Positions 5,669 to 5,943 of a stretch of DNA of 5,943 bases are shown here, piece after piece. Source of the stretch: CAMPJU01 sp046566095 (GTDB lineage Bacteria; Pseudomonadota; Gammaproteobacteria; Xanthomonadales; Xanthomonadaceae); contig JBKHXI010000210.1 of assembly GCA_046566095.1 (NCBI GenBank), forward strand, positions 1 through 5,943, read 5' to 3'. The translations under genes and the position numbers were made by a program. The notes below the pieces were generated by a model. It saw only the letters and a list, made by a program, of their open reading frames with translations. It had not been told where the DNA came from and searched no databases. Positions within the stretch are counted from its first letter, which is position 1; each line of letters opens with the position of its first letter.

Positions 5669-5749
5669 TCGACAACGCCGTTCGGAGCATCGTTCGCCAG
5701 ACCACCCTTCCCGCCACGGACAGGCCGCCTCCCACCGGAGACCGACACT

Positions 5750-5943
5750 GTGAACCCTGTCCGTCGCAAAGCGGTTCGTCCCGAAGCGCTGCAGGCCGCC
5801 TCCCACGCCCGCCGCGACCTGGCGACCATCGCCGCCCTGTGCGCCATGGCCCTGCTGTGGCTGGGCCTGGCGGCGACCGCCCGCGCCCAGTCGCTGCCGG
5901 TGAAGGTGCAGGCTTCCGGCAACATCGCCACGATCGAGGTTTC
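5750..5943 (+). CDS. Exported protein of unknown function, partial (N-terminus only)
   Basis: Sixty-four complete codons are visible from a GTG start, with GGAG (5737-5740) nine bases upstream, and the frame is still open at the right edge. The N-terminus is a long signal peptide: a basic n-region (residues 1-24, MNPVRRKAVRP onward), a hydrophobic core (about 25-42, including LCAMALLWLGLAA) and a probable cleavage after ATARA at residue 46. The mature start, QSLPVKVQASGNIATIEV, has alternating polar and hydrophobic residues typical of a beta-strand but matches no family I recognise. An internal ATG at codon 33 lacks a ribosome-binding site and would cut the signal peptide in half. It is divergent from the S8 protease gene and may be co-regulated with it through the shared intergenic repeats. 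Confidence 0.72.
   Translation, partial: MNPVRRKAVRPEALQAASHARRDLATIAALCAMALLWLGLAATARAQSLPVKVQASGNIATIEV

Larger units (their letters stand above)
5395..5749. other. Divergent intergenic region, S8 protease / exported protein
   Basis: This 355-nt gap separates two divergent exported-protein genes. The protease-proximal 158 nt would be its 5' untranslated leader if transcription starts upstream of 5552, and it contains strong nested secondary structure. The middle (5582-5668) carries three copies of a GGTTYCAC motif and a TGGAA-N7-TTCCA dyad. The right part holds a -10-like TAGGCT and ends with GGAG (5737-5740) before the GTG at 5750. Open frames crossing the gap have no start signals or recognisable domains and are not called as genes. 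Confidence 0.7.

Overview
The window is GC-rich chromosomal DNA that codes densely on both strands. It looks like a gammaproteobacterium of the Xanthomonadaceae type (Lysobacter, Luteimonas, Stenotrophomonas or a relative). This placement is an inference. It rests on the base composition, a PAS-GGDEF regulator, a YkuD_2-type L,D-transpeptidase, a secreted S8 protease and a REP-like palindrome of the Pseudomonas/Xanthomonadaceae kind. No rRNA, tRNA, CRISPR array, transposase or phage gene is visible, so the stretch reads as core or near-core chromosome.

Layout: (1) positions 903 to 1, minus strand: the N-terminal 301 residues of a PAS-GGDEF diguanylate cyclase that runs off the left edge, with the GGDEF signature and the RxxD inhibitory site intact. 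(2) A 135-nt divergent gap. (3) Positions 1039-1848 and 1890-2705, plus strand: a probable two-gene operon encoding a YkuD_2-type murein L,D-transpeptidase lipoprotein and a membrane-anchored M23 (LytM) endopeptidase. (4) A convergent gap holding a REP-like palindrome (2733-2754) and a strong intrinsic terminator that serves the minus strand (2805-2840). (5) Positions 5394 to 2896, minus strand: an 832-residue secreted subtilisin-like (S8) protease with an N-terminal propeptide, a beta-rich post-catalytic domain and three C-terminal S-layer-homology (SLH) repeats. (6) A 355-nt divergent intergenic region. Its protease-proximal part has the features of a structured, possibly switching leader RNA, and its middle carries a cluster of a repeated GGTTYCAC motif. 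(7) From 5750, plus strand: the first 64 residues of an unidentified exported protein that runs off the right edge.

The genes share a cell-envelope and surface theme: two peptidoglycan-remodelling enzymes, a surface or extracellular protease with a wall-binding type of module, another exported protein, and a c-di-GMP synthase. The direct regulatory link one might draw, c-di-GMP acting on the protease leader, is only a hypothesis. The most interesting point is the protease leader: an 8-nt direct repeat (CATCCGGG) offers two mutually exclusive partners to one central CGGATG element, around two strong hairpins. That is the layout expected of a riboswitch or other cis-regulatory RNA. The second is the fusion of an S8 protease to SLH repeats in an apparent Gram-negative.
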